64,000 bases of DNA from assembly GCA_947306475.1 (NCBI GenBank), contig CAMZGS010000003.1, forward strand, positions 221,299 through 285,298, read 5' to 3'. Position numbers and translations under genes: made by a program. Origin of the DNA: an uncultured Comamonas sp. GTDB taxonomy: Bacteria; Pseudomonadota; Gammaproteobacteria; Burkholderiales; Burkholderiaceae_C. The notes under the pieces were generated by a model. It saw nothing but the letters and a program-made list of their open reading frames with translations, had not been told where the DNA came from and made no database searches. This document shows positions 16,284 to 25,590 of the stretch, piece by piece (the first letter of the stretch is position 1; each line of letters starts with the position of its first letter).

Positions 16284-16429
16284 GCCGCGATTATCGGCAT
16301 CCCGGGGTGGAGACTGAAGGCGAACTTTCCCTTTGTTTCCAGACTCTGTGGTGCAGCTTGCGCCACGGCAGGCGGCAATCCCCCGGGCGCGCTACCCGGG
16401 CATCGAATCCGAGCACAATTGCACCCACC

Positions 16430-16936
16430 ATGAAAAAAGCCAAACACGTCATCCTCAGCGTCGCCCTGGCCGCCCTGGCCGGTCTGGGCGCCTACGTTTA
16501 CTGGGGTGCAGCCGCGCAGCCTGCGCCCGAGAGCTCGTTCGTGCTGCTCGATGGCAGCAGCACCAGCACCCAGGCCATGCGGGGCAAGGTCACCCTGGTC
16601 AACTTCTGGGCCACCAGCTGCACCACCTGTGTGGCCGAGATGCCCGACCTCGTGACCACCTACAACAAGTACAAGGACCGCGGCTACGACACCCTGGCTG
16701 TGGCCATGCAGTACGACCCGCCGCAGTACGTGCTCAACTTCGCGCAGTCGCGCCAGCTGCCCTTCAAGGTGGCGCTGGACAACACGGGCGCCGTGGCCAA
16801 GGCCTGGGGTGACATCAAGGTCACCCCCACCACCTACCTGGTGAACAAGCGCGGGCAGATCGTGAAGACCTACATCGGCGCCCCCAACTTTGAAGAGCTG
16901 CACCGCCTGATCGAGCAGCTGCTGGCAGAGGCCTGA
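16430..16936 (+). CDS. TlpA/ResA-family thiol-disulfide oxidoreductase
   Basis: 168 residues. A signal anchor (VILSVALAALAGLGAYVYW) is followed by a periplasmic thioredoxin fold with the active site WATSCTTC (Cys64, Cys67) and the cis-proline loop TPTTYLVN. TlpA-type proteins keep haem- or copper-binding cysteines reduced during cytochrome assembly. The residues between the cysteines (TT) differ from the common EP or GP, so redox potential may differ. It is single-gene, followed by a strong terminator. Confidence 0.88.
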   Translation: MKKAKHVILSVALAALAGLGAYVYWGAAAQPAPESSFVLLDGSSTSTQAMRGKVTLVNFWATSCTTCVAEMPDLVTTYNKYKDRGYDTLAVAMQYDPPQYVLNFAQSRQLPFKVALDNTGAVAKAWGDIKVTPTTYLVNKRGQIVKTYIGAPNFEELHRLIEQLLAEA

Positions 16937-16964
16937 AGCAGGCTTGCCGTCCCAGCCAAAAAAC

Positions 16965-16997
16965 AAGGCCTGATTTCATGAAGAAATCGGGCCTTTG
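16965..16997. terminator. Terminator after the TlpA-like gene
   Basis: AAGGCCTGATTTC (16965-16977) pairs with GAAATCGGGCCTT (16983-16995) with one G-T wobble and a five-base loop. It is flanked by A- and T-runs, so it can serve both the TlpA gene and the convergent cytochrome c' gene. Confidence 0.8.
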
Positions 16998-17030
16998 CGC
17001 TTATGCAGCAAGCGCTGCAAGCTATGAATT
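16994..17030. repeat. Intergenic inverted repeat, family copy 4 (short form)
   Basis: TTTGCGCTT-ATG-CAG and AAGCGCTGCAAGCTATGAA share the core of the family (GCGCTT...AAGCGC followed by AGCTAT). It directly follows the terminator stem, so the two structures overlap by a few bases. Confidence 0.55.
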
Positions 17031-17043
17031 ATGAAGTTCTGGC

Positions 17044-17502
17044 TTACTTGTTCTTGTAAGCGTCGTGGCAGCTCTTGCAGGTCTGGGCTGCGGGGCCAAA
17101 GGCGGCCTTCAGTTTGTCCAGATCGCCAGACTTGGCAGCAGCCACCAACTTGCCGGCTTCTGCTTCGAACTGCTGTTGTTTTTCGTCGAACTGGGCTTTT
17201 TCCTGCCAGATGGCGGCCTTGGAGTTGCCGCCTTCGGTACCAGCGCCAAAGGCTGCCCAGGGCAGGTTGGCCACTACGGCCAGCACATCGGCGTTCTCGG
17301 CGGCCACCTTGGCATCAAACGGGGCCTTGCCGCGGGCCATGGCGCCCAGGGTGCCGAAGTGGTGGGCCAGCACGGAGAACGAGCTCTGGCGGTACTTGAC
17401 GGCGTCTTCTGCCTTGCCAAAGGCCTGCTGGGCAGAGGCGGCGCCGGCAAACAGCATGGTCGAGCCGATCAGGGTGGTGGCCACAAGATTCTTGAATCGC
17501 AT
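17044..17502 (-). CDS. Cytochrome c', class II
   Basis: 152 residues. A Sec signal (TTLIGSTMLFAGAASAQ, cleaved near residue 24) precedes a four-helix cytochrome c' with the haem-binding CKSCH at 142-146, in the C-terminal position typical of class II. The N-terminal helix contains YRQSSFSVLAHHFGTLGAMA, matching the family's distal haem-side helix. These periplasmic proteins bind NO and CO and are often linked to nitrosative stress. It is divergent from a cytochrome b561-type gene, a likely membrane partner, with 144 bases between them. Confidence 0.9.
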   Translation of the reverse strand: MRFKNLVATTLIGSTMLFAGAASAQQAFGKAEDAVKYRQSSFSVLAHHFGTLGAMARGKAPFDAKVAAENADVLAVVANLPWAAFGAGTEGGNSKAAIWQEKAQFDEKQQQFEAEAGKLVAAAKSGDLDKLKAAFGPAAQTCKSCHDAYKNK

Positions 17503-17646
17503 AAGGAACTTCCTTTAGGTTGTTGATGACTGTTTCTCGGTGTCCATGGACCCGACAGGGATAATGGACATGGCACCAGGGTTCCCGAAGCGCCCTGTTT
17601 TTGCACCATCGAATAGTATATTTTTTTCTTATCTGTTGCTCTTCAC

Positions 17647-18336
17647 ATGAATTCGACGCTTACTCGCCTGCGCGTTTGGGATCTGCCGACCCGTTTGTTC
17701 CACTGGCTGCTGGTTGTCAGCATTGTGGCCTTGATTGTGACCGGCAAAGTCGGTGGCGATGCCATGGACTGGCATCTGCGCCTGGGCCAGGGGGTGCTGG
17801 CGCTGCTGGTGTTTCGCGTGCTGTGGGGCGTGGTGGGGGGCTACTGGTCGCGCTTTTGCACCTTTGTGCCGGGGCCGCAGCGCCTGCTTGCCTACCTGCG
17901 CGGTCAGGGCAGCGAGCGTGACCATGTCGGGCACAACCCGCTCGGGGCGTTTTCGGTGCTGGGCATGCTGCTCATCATCGGGTTGCAGGTCGGCAGCGGC
18001 CTGTTCACCGACGATGAAATCTTTTATGCCGGGCCACTGATCGATCTGGTCACCTCCGACACGGTGGCGCTGGCCACCAACTGGCACAAGACCTGGGGGC
18101 AGTGGTTGCTGCTGGGGGTGATTGCCCTGCACATTCTTGCCTTGCTGTTCTACGGGCTGGTGAAGAAGAAAAAGCTCATTCCCGCCATGCTGCATGGCGA
18201 CAGGGTCGGCGTGTCTGCCGATCTGCCGGCCAGCCGTGATGGCTGGGCGCAGCGCCTGCTGGCCCTGGTGTTGCTGGCCGCAGGTGCTGGCCTGGCCTGC
18301 TGGGTGTGGAGCCTGGGCGGTGGCACAGGGTTCTGA
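17647..18336 (+). CDS. Cytochrome b561-family membrane protein
   Basis: 229 residues with four to five membrane segments. RVWDLPTRLFHWLLV and LRLGQGVLALLVFRVLWG carry family sequence, and conserved histidines (FHW near 19, WHL near 39, the WHKTWGQW motif near 140) are candidate haem b ligands. It probably passes electrons from quinol to a c-type cytochrome, plausibly the divergent cytochrome c'. A fifth hydrophobic segment closes the C-terminus. Divergent arrangement and shared intergenic region suggest coregulation; a TGTCCAT/ATGGACA inverted repeat lies at 17541-17570. Confidence 0.85.
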   Translation: MNSTLTRLRVWDLPTRLFHWLLVVSIVALIVTGKVGGDAMDWHLRLGQGVLALLVFRVLWGVVGGYWSRFCTFVPGPQRLLAYLRGQGSERDHVGHNPLGAFSVLGMLLIIGLQVGSGLFTDDEIFYAGPLIDLVTSDTVALATNWHKTWGQWLLLGVIALHILALLFYGLVKKKKLIPAMLHGDRVGVSADLPASRDGWAQRLLALVLLAAGAGLACWVWSLGGGTGF

Positions 18337-18403
18337 CCCACGCACAAGGGCGCTGCCGTCGCTACACTTGGAACTGTTTTGGATTGAAAAAGATAGCAAC
18401 GTT

Positions 18404-18901
18404 TTGACAGAGGATTACCCCCCCGTCGTGCTGGACCTTGCCAGCAGCGCAGAGGATCTGGAACACGTCCGTGAGCTCTTTCAGGAATACGCCAGCAGCC
18501 TGGGTGTGGACCTGAGCTTTCAGGCGTTCGAGGAAGAGTTGCTCACCCTGCCGGGTGAATACGCCCCGCCGCGGGGCTGCCTGTTCCTGGCTTACGTTGG
18601 ACATACCCCGGCGGGGTGTTGCGCCCTGCGGCCGCTGGACAATTCCGACTACCCCAATGCCGCGGAGATGAAGCGCCTGTACGTGCGCAAGGCGTTTCGC
18701 GGTTTTGGTCTGGGGCGCCAGCTGGCCGAGGCGACGCTGGATGCCGCCCGTCAGGCCGGCTATGCCTGCGTGCTGCTCGACACCCTGGACGACATGGAGG
18801 CAGCGCGCACCCTCTATGGCGAGCTGGGCTTCGAGGAAGTGCCGCCGTACTACCACAACCCCCTGTTCGGGGCGCACTACCTGAAGGCGGACATTTTCTA
18901 G
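18404..18901 (+). CDS. GNAT-family N-acetyltransferase
   Basis: About 165 residues. The acetyl-CoA-binding motif RKAFRGFGLGRQLAEATL and the C-terminal ARTLYGELGFEEVPPY are typical GNAT elements. The substrate is unknown. No ATG opens this frame before the conserved region; I use the TTG at 18404 (LTEDYPPVVLDL). Its 3' end overlaps the convergent glutamine-amidotransferase gene by four bases. It starts 67 bases after the cytochrome gene and may be read from the same promoter. Confidence 0.8.
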   Translation: MTEDYPPVVLDLASSAEDLEHVRELFQEYASSLGVDLSFQAFEEELLTLPGEYAPPRGCLFLAYVGHTPAGCCALRPLDNSDYPNAAEMKRLYVRKAFRGFGLGRQLAEATLDAARQAGYACVLLDTLDDMEAARTLYGELGFEEVPPYYHNPLFGAHYLKADIF

Positions 18902-19770
18902 CCGTTGCGCAGCAAGGCCCGGCGCAGCAGGCGCGCAGCGCGGTCGCGGATGCGGAAGGGGCTGTGGCTGCGCGCCGGGTATTTCTTGGCCATGGCGCAG
19001 GCGTTCAGGAAGTCGTCCAGCAGAGGGCGGCTGTCCAGCGTGGGGCAGTCGGGGATCAGGAATTCCGGGTGCCACTGGGTGGCAGCGATGTAGCTTTGCT
19101 GGCGGTCGGTGCGGCAGATGGCTTCGGGGATGGCGTCCGGAATGCTCCAGGCCTCCACCGAGAAGCCCGGCGCCACATCCTTGATGGCCTGGTGGTGGAT
19201 GCTGTTGACGCGGGCGGTCTGCACGCCCGGGTACAGGCGCGCCAGGCGGCTGTTTTTCAGAATGCTGATGTCGTGCTGGTGGCGGTCGTAGGCGTGGGCG
19301 TTGCGGTGCACCTGGGCGCCGGGCACCTGGGTCAGGATGTCCTGGTAGAGCGTGCCGCCAAAGGCCACATTGATCAGCTGCAGCCCCCGGCAGACGCCGA
19401 AGATGGGCTTGCCGGCCTGGCTGAAGGCCTCGACCACGGCCAGGTCGTACAGGTCGCGCACCCGGTCGCCCAGCCATTCGGGGCGCAGCGGCTCCTCACC
19501 GTAGCTGCCGGGCCAGACGTCGGCGCCGCCGTGCATGACCACGCCATCGAGCCATTCGGCGTAGTGCGCCAGTGTCACATCGCCCTTGGCGGTTTCCCCC
19601 GTGGGGCAGGGCACCATGACCACCATGGCCCCGGCGGACATGATCCAGTGGGCAATGGATTGCTCCACGTACTGCAGGGTCTTGCCGGTAAACAGGGGGC
19701 GGGCCGGGTCGGCATGGGAAAAGCAGGCAGAAAGGCCAATCTTGAGGCGGCGGTCAGCAGGCAAGGTCAT
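18898..19770 (-). CDS. Class I glutamine amidotransferase, PuuD-like gamma-glutamyl hydrolase
   Basis: 290 residues from the ATG at 19770. It has the nucleophile elbow GVCRGLQLINV (Cys127), the upstream MHGGADVWP motif of the PuuD branch, and QWHPEF carrying the catalytic His and Glu. PuuD hydrolyses gamma-glutamyl-GABA in putrescine breakdown; other members act on related gamma-glutamyl amides. No putrescine genes are nearby, so the substrate is uncertain. The C-terminus is extended by a basic tail (RIRDRAARLLRRALLRNG). Confidence 0.82.
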   Translation of the reverse strand: MTLPADRRLKIGLSACFSHADPARPLFTGKTLQYVEQSIAHWIMSAGAMVVMVPCPTGETAKGDVTLAHYAEWLDGVVMHGGADVWPGSYGEEPLRPEWLGDRVRDLYDLAVVEAFSQAGKPIFGVCRGLQLINVAFGGTLYQDILTQVPGAQVHRNAHAYDRHQHDISILKNSRLARLYPGVQTARVNSIHHQAIKDVAPGFSVEAWSIPDAIPEAICRTDRQQSYIAATQWHPEFLIPDCPTLDSRPLLDDFLNACAMAKKYPARSHSPFRIRDRAARLLRRALLRNG

Positions 19771-19994
19771 GGGCAAGGGCCGTCGGCGGCAGGGCGAAGA
19801 GCATGGATTGTGCCCTTGTCTGCTCCATTGCGGTTTTTGCAGCCGCGTGCAGCATTTGGGCGCGTGATTGTTTTTGGGGGTGGGGTTTTCGGTTTAGGAT
19901 GTACCCAGGGCCGGCGGTTGTCGCCCGACTCAGGAGGCAACCAGTCGGTATTCAGCTGCGCAGGATGCAGCGTTTGGTGACAAGGAGCATATGC

Positions 19995-20363
19995 ATGCAG
20001 GTACAAGTTCATGCCGACGATTCCATTCAAGGCGGCGATTCCCTGGCACAGTGGGCACAAGAAGAAGTAAATGCCAAGCTCTCCCGTCTGAAGGAGTATG
20101 TGGTACGGGTGGATGTGTTCTTCTCCTCGGTGGATGCAACCAAGAGTACCGGCGCTCCTGGCAAGAAGTGCGTGCTGGAGACACGTGCCAATGGCCGTCC
20201 GCCCATTGCCGTCAACGCCGAGGCAGAAAAGGTCAAGGACGCCTTTGCCGCTGCGCTGGAAAAGCTGCGTCGTGCGGTCGAGACCGACCTGGACAAGGTC
20301 AAGGACAAGCATGGCCGCGACAGCGTGCGCGGTGTGGAGGGCAACCAGGCCGAGACGGCCTGA
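19995..20363 (+). CDS. HPF/RaiA-family ribosome-associated protein, divergent
   Basis: 122 residues starting at the ATG 19995, with AAGGAG at seven bases. A beta-alpha-beta-beta-beta-alpha fold of the RaiA/HPF kind is suggested: MQVQVHADDSIQG, helix AQWAQEEVNAKLSRL, strands VVRVDVFFSSVDA and KKCVLETRANGRPPIAV, helix AFAAALEKLRRAVET. Members bind the 30S decoding site and protect idle ribosomes. It differs from the main HPF normally encoded before ptsN, so it may be a paralogue. Single gene with its own terminator. Confidence 0.75.
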   Translation: MQVQVHADDSIQGGDSLAQWAQEEVNAKLSRLKEYVVRVDVFFSSVDATKSTGAPGKKCVLETRANGRPPIAVNAEAEKVKDAFAAALEKLRRAVETDLDKVKDKHGRDSVRGVEGNQAETA

Positions 20364-20407
20364 TCCGATGCCGGCAGCCTGGCTGATCCGGTAACTACCT
20401 TCCCATG

Positions 20408-20445
20408 AAAAAACAGGCCTTCGCAAGAAGGCCTGTTTGCTTTTC
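20408..20445. terminator. Bidirectional terminator between the HPF-family gene and aspA
   Basis: AAACAGGCCTT (20411-20421) and AAGGCCTGTTT (20428-20438) form a perfect 11-bp stem with a six-base loop. Flanking A- and T-tracts allow termination from both strands. Confidence 0.85.
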
Positions 20446-20463
20446 AAGGAACGAGGGCTGCGC

Positions 20464-21864
20464 TCAGGCGGCAGTCAGGGCGCCGGGGGTGGTCAGCTTG
20501 TCGGCCACCAGCAGGGACTTCATCTTGTCCTGGCTCATGATGCCCAGATCTTCGGCCACTTCCGCGATGGGCTTGCCCGTGGCAATGGCGGTCTTGGCGA
20601 TCTTGGCGGCCTTTTCGTAGCCGATCAGCGGGTTGAGCGCCGTCACCAGGGTCACGGACTCGTTGATGCGGGTGCGCAGCAGCTCGGTGTTGGCTTCGAT
20701 ACCCTCGACGCAGTTGATCTGCAGGGTGTGGCAGGCAGCGGCCAGGTGGCGCAGGCTCTTGTGCAGGGCCCAGGCCATCAGGGGCTCGAAGGCGTTGAGT
20801 TGCAGCTGACCGGCTTCCACGGCCATGGTGATGGCGGCGTCGTTGCCGATCACTTCAAAGCACACCTGGTTCATCACCTCGGGGATCACGGGGTTGACCT
20901 TGCCGGGCATGATGGACGAGCCGGCCTGGCGGGCGGGCAGCTTGATGTCGCCCACACCGGCTTGCGGGCCGGAGGACAGCAGGCGCAGGTCGTTGCTGAT
21001 CTTGGACAGCTTCACGGCGATGCGCTTGAGGATGCCGGAGATGTCGGCAAAGGCGCCGGTGTCGCCGGTGGCGGCGATCATGTCGGCGGCCTTGACGACG
21101 GGCACGCCCGAGAACTCGGCCAGCTTGGTCGTCACCAGATCGGCATAGCCCACGGGGGCGTTGATGCCGGTGCCGATGGCGGTGCCGCCCATGTTGATTT
21201 CGCACATCAGGGCAGCCGATTCGCGCAGGCGCTGCTCGTCAGCGGCAATCATGGACACAAAGGAGTTGAACTCCTGGCCCAGGGTCATGGGCACGGCGTC
21301 CTGCAGCTGGGTGCGGCCGATCTTCAGGATGTCCTTGAACTCCTCGGCCTTGGCCTGGAAGGCACCACGCAGGGATGCCAGGGCGGCCAGCAGGTCCTGA
21401 ATGCCGAAGTAGGTGGCCAGCTTGACGGCGGTGGGGTAGGAGTCGTTGGTCGATTGCGAGGCGTTGACGTGGTCGTTGGGGTGGATCACGTGGTAGGCGC
21501 CCTTGGGCTGGCCCAGGATCTCCAGCGCGCGGTTGGCGATCACTTCGTTGGCGTTCATGTTGGTCGAAGTGCCGGCGCCGCCCTGAATCACGTCCACCAC
21601 GAACTGGTCGTTGTACTTGCCGCTGGCCACGTCATCGCAGGCCCTGGAGATGGCTTCTGCCTGCTCGGCGGTGATGGCACCCATGGCCAGGTTGGCGGCA
21701 GCGGCAGCCTTCTTCACGTAGGCGTAGGCACGGATCAGGTTGGGCATCTGGGCCACAGTGTGGCCGGTGATGGGGAAGTTTTCGACCGCACGGGCTGCGT
21801 GCACTCCCCAGTAGGCGTTGTCGGGCAGGTCTTTGGAACCCAGAAAGTCGCTTTCTTGGCGCAT
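20464..21864 (-). CDS. aspA: Aspartate ammonia-lyase
   Basis: 466 residues from the ATG at 21864. It belongs to the aspartase/fumarase superfamily: GTSTNMNANEVIANRA near 100, the catalytic loop GSSIMPGKVNPVIPEV near 320, and QLQLNAFEPL. The start LGSKDLPDNAYWGVHAARAVENFPITG matches aspartase rather than class II fumarase. It interconverts aspartate with fumarate and ammonia. Single gene with a long upstream region containing an inverted repeat; the product is cytosolic. Fumarase cannot be fully excluded without alignment. Confidence 0.88.
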   Translation of the reverse strand: MRQESDFLGSKDLPDNAYWGVHAARAVENFPITGHTVAQMPNLIRAYAYVKKAAAAANLAMGAITAEQAEAISRACDDVASGKYNDQFVVDVIQGGAGTSTNMNANEVIANRALEILGQPKGAYHVIHPNDHVNASQSTNDSYPTAVKLATYFGIQDLLAALASLRGAFQAKAEEFKDILKIGRTQLQDAVPMTLGQEFNSFVSMIAADEQRLRESAALMCEINMGGTAIGTGINAPVGYADLVTTKLAEFSGVPVVKAADMIAATGDTGAFADISGILKRIAVKLSKISNDLRLLSSGPQAGVGDIKLPARQAGSSIMPGKVNPVIPEVMNQVCFEVIGNDAAITMAVEAGQLQLNAFEPLMAWALHKSLRHLAAACHTLQINCVEGIEANTELLRTRINESVTLVTALNPLIGYEKAAKIAKTAIATGKPIAEVAEDLGIMSQDKMKSLLVADKLTTPGALTAA

Positions 21865-21927
21865 GGTGGATCTTTCAAACGGAAAAAACAAAAGGGTCGG
21901 CGTACTCCACGCACATCACGTGGCAAC

Positions 21928-21985
21928 GCCTTGTTCCTCTGGGCCATTCAGGAGCACTGGAAGCAAGGACCCAGAGGGACAAGGC
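21928..21985. promoter_or_regulatory. Inverted repeat upstream of aspA
   Basis: GCCTTGTTCCTCTGGG (21928-21943) and CCCAGAGGGACAAGGC (21970-21985) pair at 15 of 16 positions with a 26-base loop. It lies 64-121 bases before the aspA start on the minus strand. It could be an mRNA-leader hairpin or a regulator site. Confidence 0.45.
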
Positions 21986-22183
21986 GCCGCAGGAATTATC
22001 AAACCCGGCAGACATGGTATGCACCCGTTTGGTGCATAACCAGCCTTTTTGTGTTTTTTTATGGTGCAAAAATATGCTCTTTGCTTGTTTGAAAGGCAAA
22101 TTTATTCCTTTAATGCATGGTTTAGTTGTTTTTCCGGCATTTCCCTGTGGTGTGGTGCGATAAAAAAACGCCTGTCATGGGCG

Positions 22184-22214
22184 CAAAAAAAAGAGCTGCA
22201 CATGGCAGCTCTTT
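22184..22214 (-). terminator. Terminator of the acetate permease operon
   Basis: AAAGAGCTGC (22190-22199) and GCAGCTCTTT (22205-22214) form a perfect 10-bp stem, loop ACATG. On the minus strand it is followed by a run of eight T, 32 bases after the actP stop. Confidence 0.85.
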
Positions 22215-22245
22215 GGTCTGGATTGGGCGGCTATGGCCGCGGGGC

Positions 22246-23928
22246 TCAGTGCACTGCAGCGCTGGCAGCACCCACGCCGGTCTGGGCGCGGACGTACTGG
22301 TCGTCAAAGGCTGCACGCTCGGCCTGGGCCTGGGCGCTGTTGTCCAGCTTGGAGAACACATAGATCGCCAGGAAGGCCAGCGGCATGGCAAACAGGGCCG
22401 GCTGGGTGTAGGGGAACAGCGGAGCAGGGTTGCCCAGCACATCCACCCAGACCGACTTGGAGAACAGCACGAACAGCACCGAGCTGATCAGTCCGGTGTA
22501 GCCACCCACCAGTGCGCCGCGGGTGGTCAGACCCTTCCAGTACATGGACATCAGCAGCACGGGGAAGTTGGCGCAGGAGGCCACGCCAAAGGCCAGGGCC
22601 ACCATGAAGGCCACGTTCATCTTCTCGAAGGCCATGCCCAGCAGCACGGCCACCACACCCAGGGCCAGGGTGGCGATCTTGGAGACGCGGATCTCGCTGG
22701 CCTCGCTGGCCTGGCCCTTCTTGATCACGCGGGCATACAGGTCGTGCGAGATGGCCGAGGCGCCGGCCAGTGCCAGACCGGCCACCACCGCCAGGATGGT
22801 GGCAAAGGCCACGGCCGAGAGGAAGCCCAGCAGCAGGTTGCCGCCAGCGGCCTTGGCCAGGTGCAGGGCCACCATGTTGCCGCCGCCGATCAGCTTGCCG
22901 CCGACCTGGCCGCCTTCAAAGAACTCGGGGTTGGTGCCCACCAGCACGATGGCGCTCAGGCCCATGATGGCGATCACGTTGAAGAAGAAGGCAATGATGG
23001 TCGAGGCGTAGAACACCGACTTGCGCGCTTCCTTGGCGTTGGTCACGGTGAAGAAGCGCATCAGGATGTGCGGCAGACCGGCGATACCAAACATCAGGCC
23101 CAGGCCCATGGAAATGGCGGTGACCGGATCGGCCAGCAGCTTGCCCGGCGAGAGCATGTTGCTGCCCAGGCGGTGCACTTCCATGGCCTTGGTCAGCAGC
23201 GTATCCAGGCTGAAGCCGAACTGCGCAAACGCCAGCAGCATGATGGCGGTGCCGCCGGCCAGCAGCATGCAGGCCTTGATGATCTGCACCCAGGTGGTGG
23301 CCACCATGCCGCCGAAGATCACATAGACCATCATCAGCACGCCCACCACGATCAGCGCCACGTTGTAGTCCAGACCGAACAGCAGCTTGATCAGCTGACC
23401 GGCTCCGACCATCTGCGCCACCAGGTAGAAGCACACCACAGTCAGCGAACTCACGGCCGCCATGGTGCGCACCGGGCCCTGGCTCAGGCGATAGGCGGTG
23501 ATGTCGGCAAAGGTGAACTTGCCCAGGTTGCGCAGGCGCTCGGCCATCAGGAACAGGATGATGGGCCAGCCGACAAAAAAGGCGACCATGTAGATGTAGC
23601 CATCCACACCGTCGCCGTAGATCATGGCTGTCAGGCCCAGCAGCGTGGCGGCCGACATGAAGTCTCCCGCAATGGCCAGGCCGTTTTGCTTGCCGGTGAT
23701 GCCACCGCCAGCGGTGTAGAAGTCCGAGGCCGACTTGGAGCGCCCGGCAGCCCAGTAGGTGATGCCCAGCGTCATCAGCACGAACACAAAGAACATGCCG
23801 ATGGCGTGCCAGTTGAGCGGCTGCTTCTCGGCGGCGCCCAGATCGGGGCCGGCCAGGGCCAGGGCGGGGGCCAGCAGGCCCAGGGTGGCTGCGCTGCGCA
23901 GCCAGAAGGTGGTGCGGGTGCTGGTCAT
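22246..23928 (-). CDS. actP: Cation/acetate symporter
   Basis: 560 residues of the sodium:solute symporter family, with an N-terminal signal sequence (ATLGLLAPALALAGP) and about thirteen membrane segments. DFYTAGGGITGKQNGLAIAGD near residue 70 is the ActP signature region, and conserved GGMVATTWVQIIKA follows near 205. It imports acetate and related monocarboxylates such as glycolate. Its start overlaps the upstream DUF485 gene by four bases (ATGA), the same pairing as yjcH-actP in E. coli. Confidence 0.93.
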   Translation of the reverse strand: MTSTRTTFWLRSAATLGLLAPALALAGPDLGAAEKQPLNWHAIGMFFVFVLMTLGITYWAAGRSKSASDFYTAGGGITGKQNGLAIAGDFMSAATLLGLTAMIYGDGVDGYIYMVAFFVGWPIILFLMAERLRNLGKFTFADITAYRLSQGPVRTMAAVSSLTVVCFYLVAQMVGAGQLIKLLFGLDYNVALIVVGVLMMVYVIFGGMVATTWVQIIKACMLLAGGTAIMLLAFAQFGFSLDTLLTKAMEVHRLGSNMLSPGKLLADPVTAISMGLGLMFGIAGLPHILMRFFTVTNAKEARKSVFYASTIIAFFFNVIAIMGLSAIVLVGTNPEFFEGGQVGGKLIGGGNMVALHLAKAAGGNLLLGFLSAVAFATILAVVAGLALAGASAISHDLYARVIKKGQASEASEIRVSKIATLALGVVAVLLGMAFEKMNVAFMVALAFGVASCANFPVLLMSMYWKGLTTRGALVGGYTGLISSVLFVLFSKSVWVDVLGNPAPLFPYTQPALFAMPLAFLAIYVFSKLDNSAQAQAERAAFDDQYVRAQTGVGAASAAVH

Positions 23929-24245
23929 GCGGTTTTCCTCAGGGCTTCTTGAATGATCTGCTCGTTCAGGGTGTCGAATTCGCCATTGGCACGGCGCACG
24001 TACACCCAGGTCAGGGCGCAGAAGAAGACAAACTGGGCAAAGCCCAGGACGATGCCCACCGTCAGGTGGCTGCCTTCGAACAGGCGAATGGCAATCACCT
24101 GCGGCGCAAAGGCCACCAGCAGCACAAAGCCGAAAAAGGCCGCAATCACCAGCAGCGCCAGCGTGGCGGCAAAACGCCCGCGGCGGCGCACCAGCTCCGC
24201 GTAGCGCGGATCGCGCTTGATGTGTTCATACAGAGGATTTGACAT
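23925..24245 (-). CDS. yjcH: DUF485 inner-membrane protein, YjcH-like
   Basis: 106 residues with two membrane segments (about 25-47 and 62-84). The N-terminal MSNPLYEHIKRDPRYAELVRRR and central GFAQFVFFCALTWVYVRRAN are the DUF485 pattern. It is cotranscribed and translationally coupled with actP and probably assists the symporter, though its role is not established. Confidence 0.9.
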   Translation of the reverse strand: MSNPLYEHIKRDPRYAELVRRRGRFAATLALLVIAAFFGFVLLVAFAPQVIAIRLFEGSHLTVGIVLGFAQFVFFCALTWVYVRRANGEFDTLNEQIIQEALRKTA

Positions 24246-24370
24246 AAGTCTCCCTGGGCAGTGAATGTGTTGTTGTTGAAGCGATTTGTGCAGTGCAGCA
24301 ATGTCGCGAGCGCGATTCTAGGGTGTCAATTTAGGTGTTTTCCCAGGGACTTATCGGTGTTTACCCGCAT

Positions 24371-24401
24371 AAAAAAACCAGCACCGGGGTGCTGGTTCTT
24401 T
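24371..24401 (-). terminator. Terminator downstream of gap
   Basis: AACCAGCACC (24376-24385) and GGTGCTGGTT (24388-24397) form a perfect 10-bp stem with a GG loop. The T-run (seven T) is on the minus strand, so it serves the gap transcript. Confidence 0.85.
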
Positions 24402-24490
24402 AGGAGCAGCAAGCGCTGATGGAGCAAGGATTTCAGGTAGAAATCATGCGGAAACCGTGGTTTATCGAGCGCGGCAAGCTATGTTTTTTG
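24402..24490. repeat. Intergenic inverted repeat, family copy 5
   Basis: AGGAGCAGCAAGCGCTGATG at the left faces CGAGCGCGGCAAGCTATG at the right, with the family inner motif GGATTTCAGGTAGAAATC (24427-24444). It lies in the 3' untranslated region of gap, between its stop and the terminator. Confidence 0.65.
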
Positions 24491-24507
24491 GTGGCAAGCG
24501 CAAGTGC

Positions 24508-25590
<1,083 letters not shown>

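Larger units (their letters stand above)
21865..22245. other. aspA upstream region and actP 3' region, no gene
   Basis: This 381-base gap holds the aspA promoter region, an imperfect 16-bp inverted repeat (21928-21985), an AT-rich stretch with TTTATTCCTTTAATGCATGG (22099-22118), and the actP terminator. I see no coding frame with a ribosome-binding site. Confidence 0.7.

Noticed and set aside
20464..21864. Class II fumarase instead of aspartase
   Set aside because: The N-terminal region and the spacing around ENFPITG match aspartate ammonia-lyase better, though the superfamily loop is shared.
22126..23952. 608-codon plus-strand frame opposite actP
   Set aside because: Low-complexity His/Gly/Gln translation typical of the antisense of a GC-rich membrane-protein gene.
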